Shown here: one piece after another, positions 47,439 through 57,276 of the stretch | Layout: every line of letters begins with the position of its first letter | Numbering within the stretch: position 1 is the first letter of the stretch | NCBI RefSeq assembly: GCF_002128425.1 | Contig: NZ_NESS01000014.1 | Location: forward strand, 29,261 to 93,260 | DNA length: 64,000 nucleotides | DNA from: Gottfriedia acidiceleris | GTDB lineage: Bacteria; Bacillota; Bacilli; Bacillales; Bacillaceae_G | Direction: 5' to 3' | Translations under genes and position numbers: made by a program | Notes under the pieces: model-generated | Seen by the model: the letters and a program-made list of their open reading frames with translations, nothing else | Told to the model about the DNA's origin: nothing | The model's database searches: none

Positions 47439-47445
47439 TTAGTAA

Positions 47446-47964
47446 ATGAGTAAGTATGGTTTGCCTCTCCTTTTAACATTTCTGTTTATTTTAGAAAATA
47501 TTTATGTCTCAACTGTATCGCCAAACATTCTTGGTCACAATGCGACAATTGTTCCACATTTTTTATTTTTTGGTTTATTATTTATCACATTATATTATAA
47601 TCCGAAGAAGGCACTTATTTATGGTGTTATCTTTGGATTCATTTATGATATTGTTTATACCGAGATTATAGGTATATATTTAGCTGCTTTTCCGCTTTTT
47701 ATTTTTTTAATAAGTCAAGCAATCAAAATACTTTACGCGAATTTATTCGTTCGAAGTATTCTTGTTTTAATATGGACAGCAGCCTTAGAATATTTAGTAT
47801 ACGGATTAAATGCGCTATTCGGCTTTACTAATATGAATAATACATACTTTTTGAATCATCGATTATTTCCGACATTATTACTGAATGCACTATTTATATT
47901 AATTTTTGCATATCCTTTCTCATCATTATTAAGAACGATTAGTGAAAATAATGAGGAAAAATAA
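47446..47964 (+). CDS. mreD: Rod-shape-determining protein MreD
   Basis: A 172-residue integral membrane protein with five to six hydrophobic helices (for example FLFFGLLFITLYY, IYGVIFGFIYDIVYTEIIGIYLAAFPLFIFLI). The conserved GxxxGxxxDxxxxxxxGxxA-like stretch of MreD is seen at GVIFGFIYDIVYTEIIG. It works with MreC in wall elongation. Overall sequence conservation is low, so identity rests on layout and position. Confidence 0.93.
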   Translation: MSKYGLPLLLTFLFILENIYVSTVSPNILGHNATIVPHFLFFGLLFITLYYNPKKALIYGVIFGFIYDIVYTEIIGIYLAAFPLFIFLISQAIKILYANLFVRSILVLIWTAALEYLVYGLNALFGFTNMNNTYFLNHRLFPTLLLNALFILIFAYPFSSLLRTISENNEEK

Positions 47965-48014
47965 AGGATTTTTCGGGTGCATGTCGAATTATACAATCGG
48001 GGTGAACACTTATC

Positions 48015-48698
48015 ATGGAACAGAGGCAACAATATGTTACAATAAAAGGAACGAAAGATGGTCTAACACTGCACCTCGATGATACATGTTCTTTTCAAAT
48101 TTTAGTAGATGAAATTGAAGAAAGACTGTCTACCCACTTGTTTGAGAGCAATGATCGTCCCTTACTTGCAGTTCGTTTAAAAATAGGAAATCGTTTTTTA
48201 TCTCCCGAACAAGATGAAATTATTCGTTCAATTGTTCGTAAAAAGAATAATCTTGTGGTTGAAACAATCGAAAGTAATGTGATTTCGAAGCAAGAAGCTA
48301 TTGAATGGATGAAAAGGGAGGAAATTGTACCTATTTGTAGAATGGTAAGATCTGGTCAGATTCTCCAAGTGAAAGGTGATTTACTGTTAATCGGTGATGT
48401 TAACCCAGGTGGAACTGTTATTGCGGGTGGAAATATCTTTATTATGGGTGCACTAAGAGGTACTGCTCATGCCGGTTTTAATGGTAATAAGGAGGCAGTT
48501 ATTGCGGCATCAATAATGAGACCAATGCAGTTGAGAATTTGCAGCATAATGAATAGAGCACCGGATCATTATGGTGATGAAGGCAATGAGATGGAATGCG
48601 CGTATATAAACGAAGACAGCCAAATCATTGTTGATCGCATACAATTTCTGACTCATCTTAGACCTAGTTTGACAAGGTTAGAAAGGGGCATGATGTAA
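48015..48698 (+). CDS. minC: Septum site-determining protein MinC
   Basis: A 227-residue inhibitor of FtsZ assembly. The N-terminal domain (about 1-100) binds FtsZ. The C-terminal beta-helix (about 118-220), with [34 protein letters not shown], dimerises and binds MinD. It is placed directly before minD, two bases apart. GGGGTGA lies before the ATG. Confidence 0.95.
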   Translation: MEQRQQYVTIKGTKDGLTLHLDDTCSFQILVDEIEERLSTHLFESNDRPLLAVRLKIGNRFLSPEQDEIIRSIVRKKNNLVVETIESNVISKQEAIEWMKREEIVPICRMVRSGQILQVKGDLLLIGDVNPGGTVIAGGNIFIMGALRGTAHAGFNGNKEAVIAASIMRPMQLRICSIMNRAPDHYGDEGNEMECAYINEDSQIIVDRIQFLTHLRPSLTRLERGMM

Positions 48699-48700
48699 CT

Positions 48701-49495
48701 GTGGGAGAGGCTATAGTAATTACATCTGGTAAAGGTGGAGTTGGTAAAACAACTACATCAGCAAATTTAGGAACAGCGTTAGCGATGTTTGGAAAAAAAG
48801 TGTGTTTAATTGACACTGATATCGGCCTGCGTAACTTAGACGTTGTCATGGGATTAGAAAATCGCATCGTCTATGATTTAGTGGACGTTGTTGAAGGTCG
48901 CTGTAAAACGCATCAGGCACTAATAAAGGATAAGCGTTTTGAATGCTTATATTTATTACCTGCTGCACAAACAAGCGATAAAACTGCTGTTTCTCCTGAA
49001 CAAATGAGAGAGCTTGTTGATGAATTAAAAAAAGACTATGATTATATATTAATAGACTGCCCTGCTGGTATTGAGCAAGGATATAAAAATGCAGTAGCAG
49101 GTGCAGATAAGGCGATTGTTGTCACTACTCCTGAAGTTTCTTCAATTCGTGATGCTGATCGTATTATTGGATTATTGGATCAAGAGGATATCGAGCCTCC
49201 TAAACTAGTAATTAATCGTATTAGAAGTCATATGATGGAAAATAGAGATAGCCTAGATGTTGATGAAATTACTTCAATGTTAGCTGTTGATTTAATTGGT
49301 ATTGTCCAAGATGATGAAAACGTTATTAAGGCAACTAATAGTGGTGAACCTGTAGCATTGAATCCAAATTCAAAAGCTTCTATTGCATATAGAAATATTG
49401 CAAGAAGAGTGCTAGGGGAATCTGTACCATTACAATCATTAGAAACTGAAAAGAGTATTTTCTTTAAAGTGAAAAAATTATTTGGTATCCGATAA
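48701..49495 (+). CDS. minD: Septum site-determining ATPase MinD
   Basis: A 264-residue ParA/MinD ATPase that recruits MinC to the membrane. It has the deviant Walker A GKGGVGKTT near residue 10, the switch regions DTDIGLRNLD and IDCPAGIEQG, and a C-terminal amphipathic membrane-targeting helix (SIFFKVKKLFGIR). The start is GTG at 48701; GAAAGGGG lies in the end of minC. Confidence 0.97.
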   Translation: MGEAIVITSGKGGVGKTTTSANLGTALAMFGKKVCLIDTDIGLRNLDVVMGLENRIVYDLVDVVEGRCKTHQALIKDKRFECLYLLPAAQTSDKTAVSPEQMRELVDELKKDYDYILIDCPAGIEQGYKNAVAGADKAIVVTTPEVSSIRDADRIIGLLDQEDIEPPKLVINRIRSHMMENRDSLDVDEITSMLAVDLIGIVQDDENVIKATNSGEPVALNPNSKASIAYRNIARRVLGESVPLQSLETEKSIFFKVKKLFGIR

Positions 49496-49528
49496 CACTT
49501 CGTAAAAAACGAAGTGTTTTTCTTTTTT
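49492..49528 (+). terminator. minD terminator
   Basis: Arms AACACTTCGT and ACGAAGTGTT around AAAAA, followed by TTTTCTTTTTT. Confidence 0.88.
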
Positions 49529-49665
49529 CTTTTTTTCAAAAGCCCTCATTGAATTCTTCCTTAATCCTGCCTAATTTCATTGTCTACTTTTCAAATTATC
49601 TACTCATAAGTTGTCCTATTAATTCATATAAATTAATTAACTAGTTTGCGAGGAGAGGTGACACT

Positions 49666-50436
49666 TTGAGTAATCGCGTAGATGATATAAGAAAGCGGAT
49701 CGCTAAAAGGCGTGAACAAGAAGAAAAATGGGGAAATCCGAATCAAATGATGAGCAAATTTCCGGTAAAAGAAGTGCAAAATACTGAGGGCGGATACACT
49801 TATACTTATGATGATTTGGTAGAAGAGCAAGGTAAGAAAATAATGAACAACTCTAACTTTATGTTTAGAACTTTATTGTGTGCGATTATTGTACTTGCTT
49901 TAGCCATCATCTTAAAAAGTAACTCACCTTTAGCATCTCAGGTTCGGCATGGTCTATCACAAGTTTATGATAGTGAATTTCAATTCGCTTCGTTACAGAA
50001 ATGGTATGAAGATCGGTTTGGAAGTCCTATTGCTTTTTTACCACAATTAAATAATCAAAAAGAGAACGTTGGAAATGATAATTATGCAGTTCCTGCAAGC
50101 GGTAAAGTGCTGCAAAGTTTTAAAACGGACGGCAAAGGGATATTAATTCAAACTGAAGCTAACCAAAAGGTAGAGTCAATCAAAAAAGGTCGTGTACTTT
50201 TTGTAGGAAAGAAAGATAATTTAGGAAATACGGTCATTATTCAACACGCCGATGGTTCAGAATCATGGTACGGTAAATTAGGAACGACTAACGTAAAAGT
50301 TTATGACGAAGTGGATAGTAAAAAGGTTATCGGAACGGTATCTTCCAATGATGAAGGGAATCTAGGTACTTATTATTTTGCAATTAAAATGGGGGAAAAA
50401 TTTATTGACCCGAAACAGGTGATTTCGTTTGAATAA
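49666..50436 (+). CDS. spoIVFA: Stage IV sporulation protein FA (SpoIVFA)
   Basis: Holds the SpoIVFB protease inactive in the mother-cell outer forespore membrane until the SpoIVB signal arrives. The 256-residue protein has a charged N-terminal part, one membrane segment (about 66-84) and an extracytoplasmic M23/LytM-like domain (about 140-255, VPASGKVLQSF and GNTVIIQHADGSESWYGKLG). It lacks the full metal-binding set of M23 peptidases, as expected. The start is TTG at 49666 behind GAGGAGAGGTG. It overlaps spoIVFB by eight bases. Confidence 0.94.
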   Translation: MSNRVDDIRKRIAKRREQEEKWGNPNQMMSKFPVKEVQNTEGGYTYTYDDLVEEQGKKIMNNSNFMFRTLLCAIIVLALAIILKSNSPLASQVRHGLSQVYDSEFQFASLQKWYEDRFGSPIAFLPQLNNQKENVGNDNYAVPASGKVLQSFKTDGKGILIQTEANQKVESIKKGRVLFVGKKDNLGNTVIIQHADGSESWYGKLGTTNVKVYDEVDSKKVIGTVSSNDEGNLGTYYFAIKMGEKFIDPKQVISFE

Positions 50437-51289
50437 ATGGCTAATTCTTCCTTCCAAAATTTCAGTTCATCCACTATATTTATTAATTGCATGTATAGGT
50501 ATAATGACAGCTAATTTTTGGTCAGTATTGTTTGTATCAATTATTATTTTCTGCCACGAATTAGGTCATGCAATAGCTGCTACTTCATTTAATTGGAGAA
50601 TTAATAAAATTACACTACTTCCTTTTGGAGGAGTTGTAGATCTTGATGAACATGGAAATCGACCAACTTACGAGGAATTTATTGTTACAATCTCTGGCCC
50701 AATTCAACATTTAACTTTATATATAATCGCTAACTTACTATTCCAAATGAATTTAATGCCTGAAAATCTTTATACTCTTTTTATCAATTACAATATTAGT
50801 ATTCTTTGTTTTAATTTATTACCAATATGGCCATTAGACGGTGGGAAATTAATATATCAATTATTTTCTTTGATCTTTCCGTTCGTAAGAGCTCATATAT
50901 ATAGCTTGTACTCATCATTTTTATTTTTAATGTTATCCACAATAATTACGATCATTATTCAGCCGATGAATATTACAATTTGGGTTTGTCTATTATTTTT
51001 AATCGTTTCCTTATGGGGTGAATGGAAAAATAGGCATTTTGTTGTTATTCGATTTTTAATGGAACGGTTTTATGGAAATAAACAATATATCCAAAAAATT
51101 AAATCGATCTCCTTGAATAAAGAAACAAAATTATTTCAAGTTTTTTCTAACTTTCAAAAAGGGTATAAATACAACGTTGTCTTTTCTCTTGATAAAAAAA
51201 ATCAACAAATGTTAGATGAAAACGAATTATTACATGCTTACTTTACTGAAAAGAAAGCAACCTATTCACTTGAAGAACTAATTAGTTAG
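50429..51289 (+). CDS. spoIVFB: Intramembrane metalloprotease SpoIVFB (pro-sigma-K processing)
   Basis: Cleaves pro-sigma-K within the membrane. The 286-residue protein has the zinc motif HELGH with His43, Glu44 and His47, matching B. subtilis numbering, and the third ligand in NLLPIWPLDGGK. There are about six membrane segments and a C-terminal CBS-like region (about 200-286), the ATP-sensing part. The start is TTG at 50429 within the end of spoIVFA, a coupled arrangement conserved in Bacillus. Confidence 0.96.
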   Translation: MNKWLILPSKISVHPLYLLIACIGIMTANFWSVLFVSIIIFCHELGHAIAATSFNWRINKITLLPFGGVVDLDEHGNRPTYEEFIVTISGPIQHLTLYIIANLLFQMNLMPENLYTLFINYNISILCFNLLPIWPLDGGKLIYQLFSLIFPFVRAHIYSLYSSFLFLMLSTIITIIIQPMNITIWVCLLFLIVSLWGEWKNRHFVVIRFLMERFYGNKQYIQKIKSISLNKETKLFQVFSNFQKGYKYNVVFSLDKKNQQMLDENELLHAYFTEKKATYSLEELIS

Positions 51290-51342
51290 CTACAGGCCGT
51301 GCTACCAGAATATATACGTTTATGGGTGAACTTTATAGTTTG

Positions 51343-51382
51343 CAAAAAAAAGATGGTCTCTAGTTGAGGCCATTTTTTAATT
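51343..51382. terminator. Bidirectional terminator between spoIVFB and the glycosyltransferase
   Basis: Arms AGATGGTCTC and GAGGCCATTT around TAGTT, with A-rich and T-rich flanks for both convergent genes. Confidence 0.82.
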
Positions 51383-51390
51383 AATTCTGT

Positions 51391-51957
51391 TTAAACATAC
51401 CACGAGGAGTCTTTTGGAATATAGTCATAGTAATACAATATAGAAGGGATCCTCTTTTGAATGTTTATATCGTTTGAAACTCGTCTTCCCCATTCATCGT
51501 CTTCTCCAAAACTAATATTAAGAAATTTATGTGTCGAGGCAATCTTTTTCGAATAGCACATTAAATGATTTGGATTTCGATAAAAATAATTTTCATCTTC
51601 CCCGTGTGTAAATTCTTTCCCATATTTACAAACCTTAGAATATTGGTTATTAAAATTTACTAAAACGTCAAATACAATACAATCAACATTTGGCGTTTCA
51701 TTTATTGCTGAGCACAATAATTCAATGTAATTTGGTTCTATCCGATCATCATCATCTATAAAAACTACATATTCTCCTTTTGCTTGCTCAATTAGAACAT
51801 TTCTTTTTTCACCAATGCTTCTTTTTTTGTTTTCCAAAAGTACTAATATTTCAACAGGATATGTTTTACTCTGTTTATCTAATTCATTAATAATACGATT
51901 TAAATACCCCATTCTTTCGGGGACGGTCGGAATAAGAATTGATAGAATTATATCCAT
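51391..51957 (-). CDS. Short GT2-family glycosyltransferase
   Basis: A 188-residue GT-A-fold enzyme. It has the N-terminal ILSILIPTVPERMGYLNRIINEL, the nucleotide-sugar and metal motif YVVFIDDDDRIEPNYIELL (DxD) and GEDDEWGRRV, a likely catalytic-base ED region. It lacks the longer C-terminal extensions of most GT2 proteins. Donor and acceptor are unknown. It is a lone reverse-strand gene inserted between spoIVFB and rng, where B. subtilis has none, suggesting acquisition. AGGAG precedes the ATG. Confidence 0.85.
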   Translation of the reverse strand: MDIILSILIPTVPERMGYLNRIINELDKQSKTYPVEILVLLENKKRSIGEKRNVLIEQAKGEYVVFIDDDDRIEPNYIELLCSAINETPNVDCIVFDVLVNFNNQYSKVCKYGKEFTHGEDENYFYRNPNHLMCYSKKIASTHKFLNISFGEDDEWGRRVSNDINIQKRIPSILYYYDYIPKDSSWYV

Positions 51958-52181
51958 ATAAACGCTCCTATCTATTTCAGGATTAAGTAAAGAAGGGGGA
52001 ATACAGGAAGAGGAAAAGTGTAAATAACGTCTCTATATAGAAGAATGTAAGTAAAATCATAATATAATATTCAATTTCTAATATTCATGTGAGTAGACCA
52101 ACTAATTAGATTATCCTAACTAGCTTTTTTCAATTTTTATGAATAAAATGATAGATACTATACATAGTTAGGAAGATGAAT

Positions 52182-53621
52182 TTGAAGAAAGTTATTATGA
52201 ATGTAAAACATTCAGAGAAAAGAATTGCTGTAACTGAAAATGACCAGTTAGTAGAATGGTTTTCTTCTGCGGACAAAAATACACATGTGGGAAATATTTA
52301 TGTTGGACAAATTCAAGAAGTAATGCCGAAATTGAATGCCATTTTTGTGAATATTGGTTTAAATAAAAATGGATTCATGAGATTGGAAGATACGATTGAG
52401 GGGAAAGAACCTGAAATTAATAAAGACGAATTAATAAGAAAGAAATTCCAAAAAGGACAATATATTTTAGTTCAAGTAATAAAGGATGCGTTTGATGAGA
52501 AAGGTCCTAAGTTAACAAATAATCTTGAGTTTTCTGGTGATTACGTAGTATATTTCCCTCTTACAAAACAAGTAGCTGTATCGAATAAAATAAAAAAAGA
52601 ATCAAAACGAAATAAATTATATTCTTTAGGTCGAGATTACACCAGTGATCATGAGGGGGTAATTTTCCGATCTTCGTGTGCAAATGCCGAATCGGATGAA
52701 ATTTTAAACGAGTTAAAAGGCTTCCAAACATTTTATGAGTCATTAATAAATCAAAATTTTAAAAAGATTAGTTGCGTATCGGAAGCAAATTCCTTGTTTA
52801 CTAAGTTTTTTAAACTACATCCTAAAAATACAATTGATGAAGTAATCATTGATGATTTAGCTGCTTATAAAACTTATTTGCCTGAAGATCTTCAACTAAT
52901 TAGTTATAGAGGAAATGAAAATATTTTTGCGGCATTCAAAATTGAGGAACAAATAGAGAAATCGTTTAAACAAATTGTATGGTTAAAAAATGGTTCATTT
53001 TTATTAATCGAGCAAACTGAAGCCCTGACAGTAATAGATGTAAATACAGGTAAATTTAGCGGTAAAAATAATCGCGACGAAACTGTTTATCATACAAATC
53101 AGTTAGCTGCAATTGAGATTGTTCGCCAATTAAGACTTCGTGATATCGGTGGAATGATTATTATTGATTTTATAAATATGAAGTCTATTGAACATCAAAA
53201 AAATATAGTTGATTTATTAAAAGAATCGTTTAAAAATGATCGAGCATATACGAAGCTTTTTGGATTTTCTGACCTTGGTTTATTTGAACTTACTCGCAAA
53301 AGAACAGCTCATTCACATATCGAAGCAACACATCAGAAGTGCCCAGAGTGTAATGGTAGTGGGCTTGTAAAAAACACAGTTCAGACAGTTTTTGAGCTAG
53401 AAAGAGCACTTTGGGAACTCTCAACAAGTAGTGATATTGAGGCTATACTTGTTGAATGTAGTGAAGATGTTGCAAAAGAGTTAAATGGAGATCAAAATAA
53501 TCACGTTCAAAGACTAGAAAAAGCAATGTTTATAAAAATCTGTTTAAAAATTATCTATTCAAAAACACCATTTTATACTATTGTTAGAACTGGTACGACC
53601 AAAGAAATAACAGGCTACTAG
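52182..53621 (+). CDS. rng: Ribonuclease E/G family endoribonuclease
   Basis: A 479-residue RNase G-like enzyme for 5'-end-sensing RNA cleavage. It has an S1 domain (about 35-120, GNIYVGQIQEVMPKLNAIFVNIGLNKNGFM), the catalytic aspartates in TVIDVNTGKFSG and MIIIDFINM, and the zinc-link CPECNGSG. The TTG at 52182 is preferred: AGGAAG ends 6 bases before it, whereas the ATG at 52176 directly abuts AGGAAG. B. subtilis 168 has no RNase E/G, relying on RNase Y and J, so this is a notable lineage difference. rplU follows. Confidence 0.92.
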   Translation: MKKVIMNVKHSEKRIAVTENDQLVEWFSSADKNTHVGNIYVGQIQEVMPKLNAIFVNIGLNKNGFMRLEDTIEGKEPEINKDELIRKKFQKGQYILVQVIKDAFDEKGPKLTNNLEFSGDYVVYFPLTKQVAVSNKIKKESKRNKLYSLGRDYTSDHEGVIFRSSCANAESDEILNELKGFQTFYESLINQNFKKISCVSEANSLFTKFFKLHPKNTIDEVIIDDLAAYKTYLPEDLQLISYRGNENIFAAFKIEEQIEKSFKQIVWLKNGSFLLIEQTEALTVIDVNTGKFSGKNNRDETVYHTNQLAAIEIVRQLRLRDIGGMIIIDFINMKSIEHQKNIVDLLKESFKNDRAYTKLFGFSDLGLFELTRKRTAHSHIEATHQKCPECNGSGLVKNTVQTVFELERALWELSTSSDIEAILVECSEDVAKELNGDQNNHVQRLEKAMFIKICLKIIYSKTPFYTIVRTGTTKEITGY

Positions 53622-53646
53622 AAACAGTTATTGACTGAAGTTGTTG

Positions 53647-53675
53647 TTGACATTCGATATGCCCCGTGGTAACAT
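53647..53675 (+). promoter_or_regulatory. Sigma-A promoter of the rplU operon
   Basis: TTGACA, a 17-base spacer, then TAACAT, starting 25 bases after the rng stop. Confidence 0.65.
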
Positions 53676-53681
53676 CATAAT

Positions 53682-53785
53682 GTTATTGTTTGTAGCGCAC
53701 CCGTGCTACAACCGCACATAATAGGTATTAAATTGCTATTTATAGCATGCCTATTGGTGGCGAGTCTTAGACTATTGAGGAGGTG
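53682..53785 (+). ncRNA. L21 ribosomal protein leader
   Basis: The 5' leader of rplU-prp-rpmA matches the Firmicutes L21 leader layout. It has a first hairpin TTGTAGC/GCTACAA (53690-53711) and a second long hairpin with outer AATAGG/CCTATT and inner GCTAT/ATAGC (53720-53755). GGTGGCGAGTCTTAGAC follows and the GAGGAGGTG ribosome site ends it. Such leaders are thought to mediate autogenous control by L21. Confidence 0.85.
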
Positions 53786-53790
53786 CAATT

Positions 53791-54099
53791 ATGTACGCAA
53801 TTATTGAAACTGGTGGTAAACAAATCAAAGTTGAAGAAGGTCAAGCAATCTACATCGAAAAACTTGATACTAACGCAGGTGAAACTGTAACATTCGACAA
53901 AGTTTTATTCGTAGGTGGCGAAAACATCAAAGTTGGTAGCCCAACTGTTGAAGGAGCTACTGTAACTGCAAAAGTTGAAAAGAACGGTAAAGCTAAAAAG
54001 ATTCTTGTATTCAAATACAAATCTAAAAAGAACTACCGTCGTAAGCAAGGTCATCGTCAACCTTACACTAAAGTTGTTATCGAAAAAATCAACGCTTAA
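53791..54099 (+). CDS. rplU: 50S ribosomal protein L21
   Basis: A 102-residue ribosomal protein with the family start [18 protein letters not shown] and the basic C-terminal [32 protein letters not shown] rRNA-binding segment. AGGAGG precedes the ATG. Strong codon adaptation and the dedicated leader fit a highly expressed gene. Confidence 0.98.
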   Translation: MYAIIETGGKQIKVEEGQAIYIEKLDTNAGETVTFDKVLFVGGENIKVGSPTVEGATVTAKVEKNGKAKKILVFKYKSKKNYRRKQGHRQPYTKVVIEKINA

Positions 54100-54109
54100 T
54101 TTTAAGTAA

Positions 54110-54445
54110 ATGACTAAAATAACAATTGAACGTTTAAAAGATGGACGTATAGGTTCCTTTAAAATAAGTGGACATGCATTTTTCTCTGATTATGGTACTG
54201 ACATTGTTTGTGCCGGTATATCAGCAGTTTCAGTAGGAACTGTAAATGCTTTGGAAGCAATTTGTCGTATAGATTCTGAATTAAATACAGTGATTGATGA
54301 AAAGAAAGGTTTCTTGAAGTATCAATTACCGATTGATTTAAATGAAGATAATATGCAAAAAGCGCAACTTATCCTTGAAGCGATGATCGTATCTTTACAA
54401 ACTATCGCTGCAAGTTACGGTGACTATGTCACTATAAACGAGTAA
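54110..54445 (+). CDS. prp: Ribosomal-processing cysteine protease Prp (YsxB)
   Basis: A 111-residue protease that removes the N-terminal extension of L27 in Firmicutes. The catalytic dyad His22 ([10 protein letters not shown]) and Cys34 (DIVCAGISA) sits at the positions known for staphylococcal Prp. The gene lies between rplU and its substrate gene rpmA, and rpmA here carries the expected cleavage site. Confidence 0.97.
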   Translation: MTKITIERLKDGRIGSFKISGHAFFSDYGTDIVCAGISAVSVGTVNALEAICRIDSELNTVIDEKKGFLKYQLPIDLNEDNMQKAQLILEAMIVSLQTIAASYGDYVTINE

Positions 54446-54461
54446 AACAGGAGGTGTAACC

Positions 54462-54752
54462 ATGTTAAAATTAAATCTTCAGTTATTTGCTTCTAAAAAG
54501 GGAGTAGGTTCTACAAAAAACGGTCGTGACTCAATGTCAAAACGTCTTGGCGCTAAACGTGCTGATGGACAATTCGTAACTGGTGGTTCAATTCTTTACC
54601 GTCAACGCGGCACTAAGATTTATCCAGGTGTAAACGTTGGTCGTGGTGGAGATGACACATTATTTGCGAAGGTTGATGGCGTAGTTAAATTCGAACGTTT
54701 AGGCCGTGACCGCAAACAAGTAAGTGTATACCCTGTAGCTCAAGAAGCTTAA
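54462..54752 (+). CDS. rpmA: 50S ribosomal protein L27 with cleavable N-terminal extension
   Basis: A 96-residue ribosomal protein. The N-terminal [24 protein letters not shown] contains the Prp cleavage motif LQLF-A, so the mature form should start at Ala10. The rest, [40 protein letters not shown], is typical L27. AGGAGGTG precedes the ATG. Confidence 0.98.
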   Translation: MLKLNLQLFASKKGVGSTKNGRDSMSKRLGAKRADGQFVTGGSILYRQRGTKIYPGVNVGRGGDDTLFAKVDGVVKFERLGRDRKQVSVYPVAQEA

Positions 54753-54764
54753 GAAACTAACTTA

Positions 54765-54797
54765 GAAACTCTAACCTTTTAGGTTAGAGTTTTTCTG
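54765..54797 (+). terminator. rpmA terminator
   Basis: Arms AAACTCTAACCT and AGGTTAGAGTTT around TT, followed by TT-CTG. Confidence 0.85.
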
Positions 54798-54845
54798 TAC
54801 TTAAGACATTTTTAATTATAATTAATTGCTTTTCAACATAGCAAA

Positions 54846-54952
54846 AGGTGTTGTAATAGCAACCTCTCAAACAATATGCTCCGAGACTCGGCATTTTCTA
54901 GTTTGAGACTTTCAAAAATAATCAATCAAATTGCCGAGTCTAACTTTTTTAT
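54846..54952 (+). promoter_or_regulatory. Interleaved inverted repeats, candidate attenuator before spo0B
   Basis: Two inverted repeats are interleaved. TCTCAAAC (54865-54872) pairs with GTTTGAGA (54901-54908), and AGACTCGGCA (54884-54893) pairs with TGCCGAGTCT (54932-54941), which is followed by AACTTTTTT. A small CCGA-GAC-TCGG hairpin lies inside the first. The order A, B, A', B' allows either a pseudoknot or two competing folds, the second being terminator-like. It sits between the rpmA terminator and the spo0B start (54996). It matches no riboswitch class I recognise. Confidence 0.5.
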
Positions 54953-54995
54953 TACCTTCATAAATACCAAAAATGTAAACCTATAGGAGAATACA

Positions 54996-55538
54996 ATGCA
55001 GGAGAAATGGGACGTTCTAGAGGTATTAAGACATTCACGTCATGATTGGTTAAATCGAATTCAATTAATTAAAGGATACATGGCTACAGGTCAAAAAGAC
55101 CAGCTAGAAGAAACGATTACGAAAATAGTTTCTGATTCTTTAAATGAAGCTAAAATTTGTTCGTTACAAATTCCAGAGTTTGCAGAATTTATCATTACCT
55201 ATAACTGGAAGCCTCGTACAATTGTACTAGATTATGAAATTTTAGGGGAACCATGTTCGCTTAAGAATTTAGACGAAGTGATGACAGTATGGATTCAAAA
55301 TTTTTTAGAAAAACTAGAATCTTGGGTACATATTTATGAGGAAAATTTTGTTAGTTTAACAATTGAAATAAATGATAAAACAGTTAGTTTCTTTTTTGAC
55401 TTCAGAGGTAAACTAACAAAGAAAGAAGATATGTTGAAGTGGATTGTTTCATCATCTGATGACAGCTCAAAAATTAGAATGATGTCTTATTTTTGTGAAA
55501 CAGATGAGTGCAGTATCGAATTTAAAATGGAAAAATAA
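54996..55538 (+). CDS. spo0B: Sporulation phosphotransferase Spo0B
   Basis: Relays phosphate from Spo0F to Spo0A in the sporulation phosphorelay. The 180-residue protein has the helical-hairpin dimerisation part with the phospho-accepting His16 in RHSRHDWLNRIQLIKGYM and a C-terminal degenerate ATPase-like domain. It is a little shorter at the N-terminus than B. subtilis Spo0B. AGGAG precedes the ATG, and obgE follows 15 bases after, the conserved pair. Confidence 0.94.
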   Translation: MQEKWDVLEVLRHSRHDWLNRIQLIKGYMATGQKDQLEETITKIVSDSLNEAKICSLQIPEFAEFIITYNWKPRTIVLDYEILGEPCSLKNLDEVMTVWIQNFLEKLESWVHIYEENFVSLTIEINDKTVSFFFDFRGKLTKKEDMLKWIVSSSDDSSKIRMMSYFCETDECSIEFKMEK

Positions 55539-56840
<1,302 letters not shown>

Positions 56841-56855
56841 AAAATGTCTATATAA

Positions 56856-56908
56856 AAAGAGGGTGTCCCAAAAATTTAAAAATTTAGGGGCAGCCTCTTA
56901 TTTTTATA
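56856..56908 (+). terminator. obgE terminator
   Basis: AAGAGGGTGTCCC pairs imperfectly with GGGGCAGCCTCTT (56858-56900), followed by ATTTTTAT. Confidence 0.75.
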
Positions 56909-57170
56909 TTCCAAATAAAATTGGGATTTGAAAAGAAATGAAATGAGCCGAACTGCAAATAAATTTCGCAAATAGCAAATAGGATAAAGTTTTACCCATA
57001 CTAGTAAAGGTATTTTGACATAAAATTGTACATAAATAGGTCCCTTAAAATGGGAAACGAGCAAATTTTCTTTAATTCTTTCTACGTCGTCTAATGAAAT
57101 GATCAATAAAAAGGATCGAAAACATCAACTACAAATTAAAGTTTGGCAGAAATACCCCCGCTCTACAATT
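56909..57170. other. Gene-free region where pheB and pheA lie in B. subtilis
   Basis: About 260 bp of AT-rich DNA with no supported ORF. A 76-codon reverse frame here has no recognisable family or start site. The flanking hairpins contain GAGGGTGTCCC-like and GGGTCTGTCTCA-like ends that resemble termini of some IS1182-type elements, but no transposase remains. A decayed element or a simple deletion scar are both possible. Confidence 0.4.
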
Positions 57171-57226
57171 AAAAAAGGGTTGCCCATAGGTCACTTATCC
57201 TGACTCATGAGACAGACCCTTTATTG
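57170..57226 (-). terminator. niaR terminator
   Basis: On the reverse strand AAAGGGT ... ACCCTTT (about 57174-57221) is followed by TTTAATT. Internal complementary stretches (GGTC/GACC type) extend it. Confidence 0.6.
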
Positions 57227-57276
57227 TTTAATCAGAGAAATCGATTAATACCTTTTCTAGCCTCTTAAACCTACAC

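Noticed and set aside
56876..57106. 76-codon reverse-strand frame
   Set aside because: It overlaps the obgE terminator, has no ribosome site, and shows no recognisable domain.
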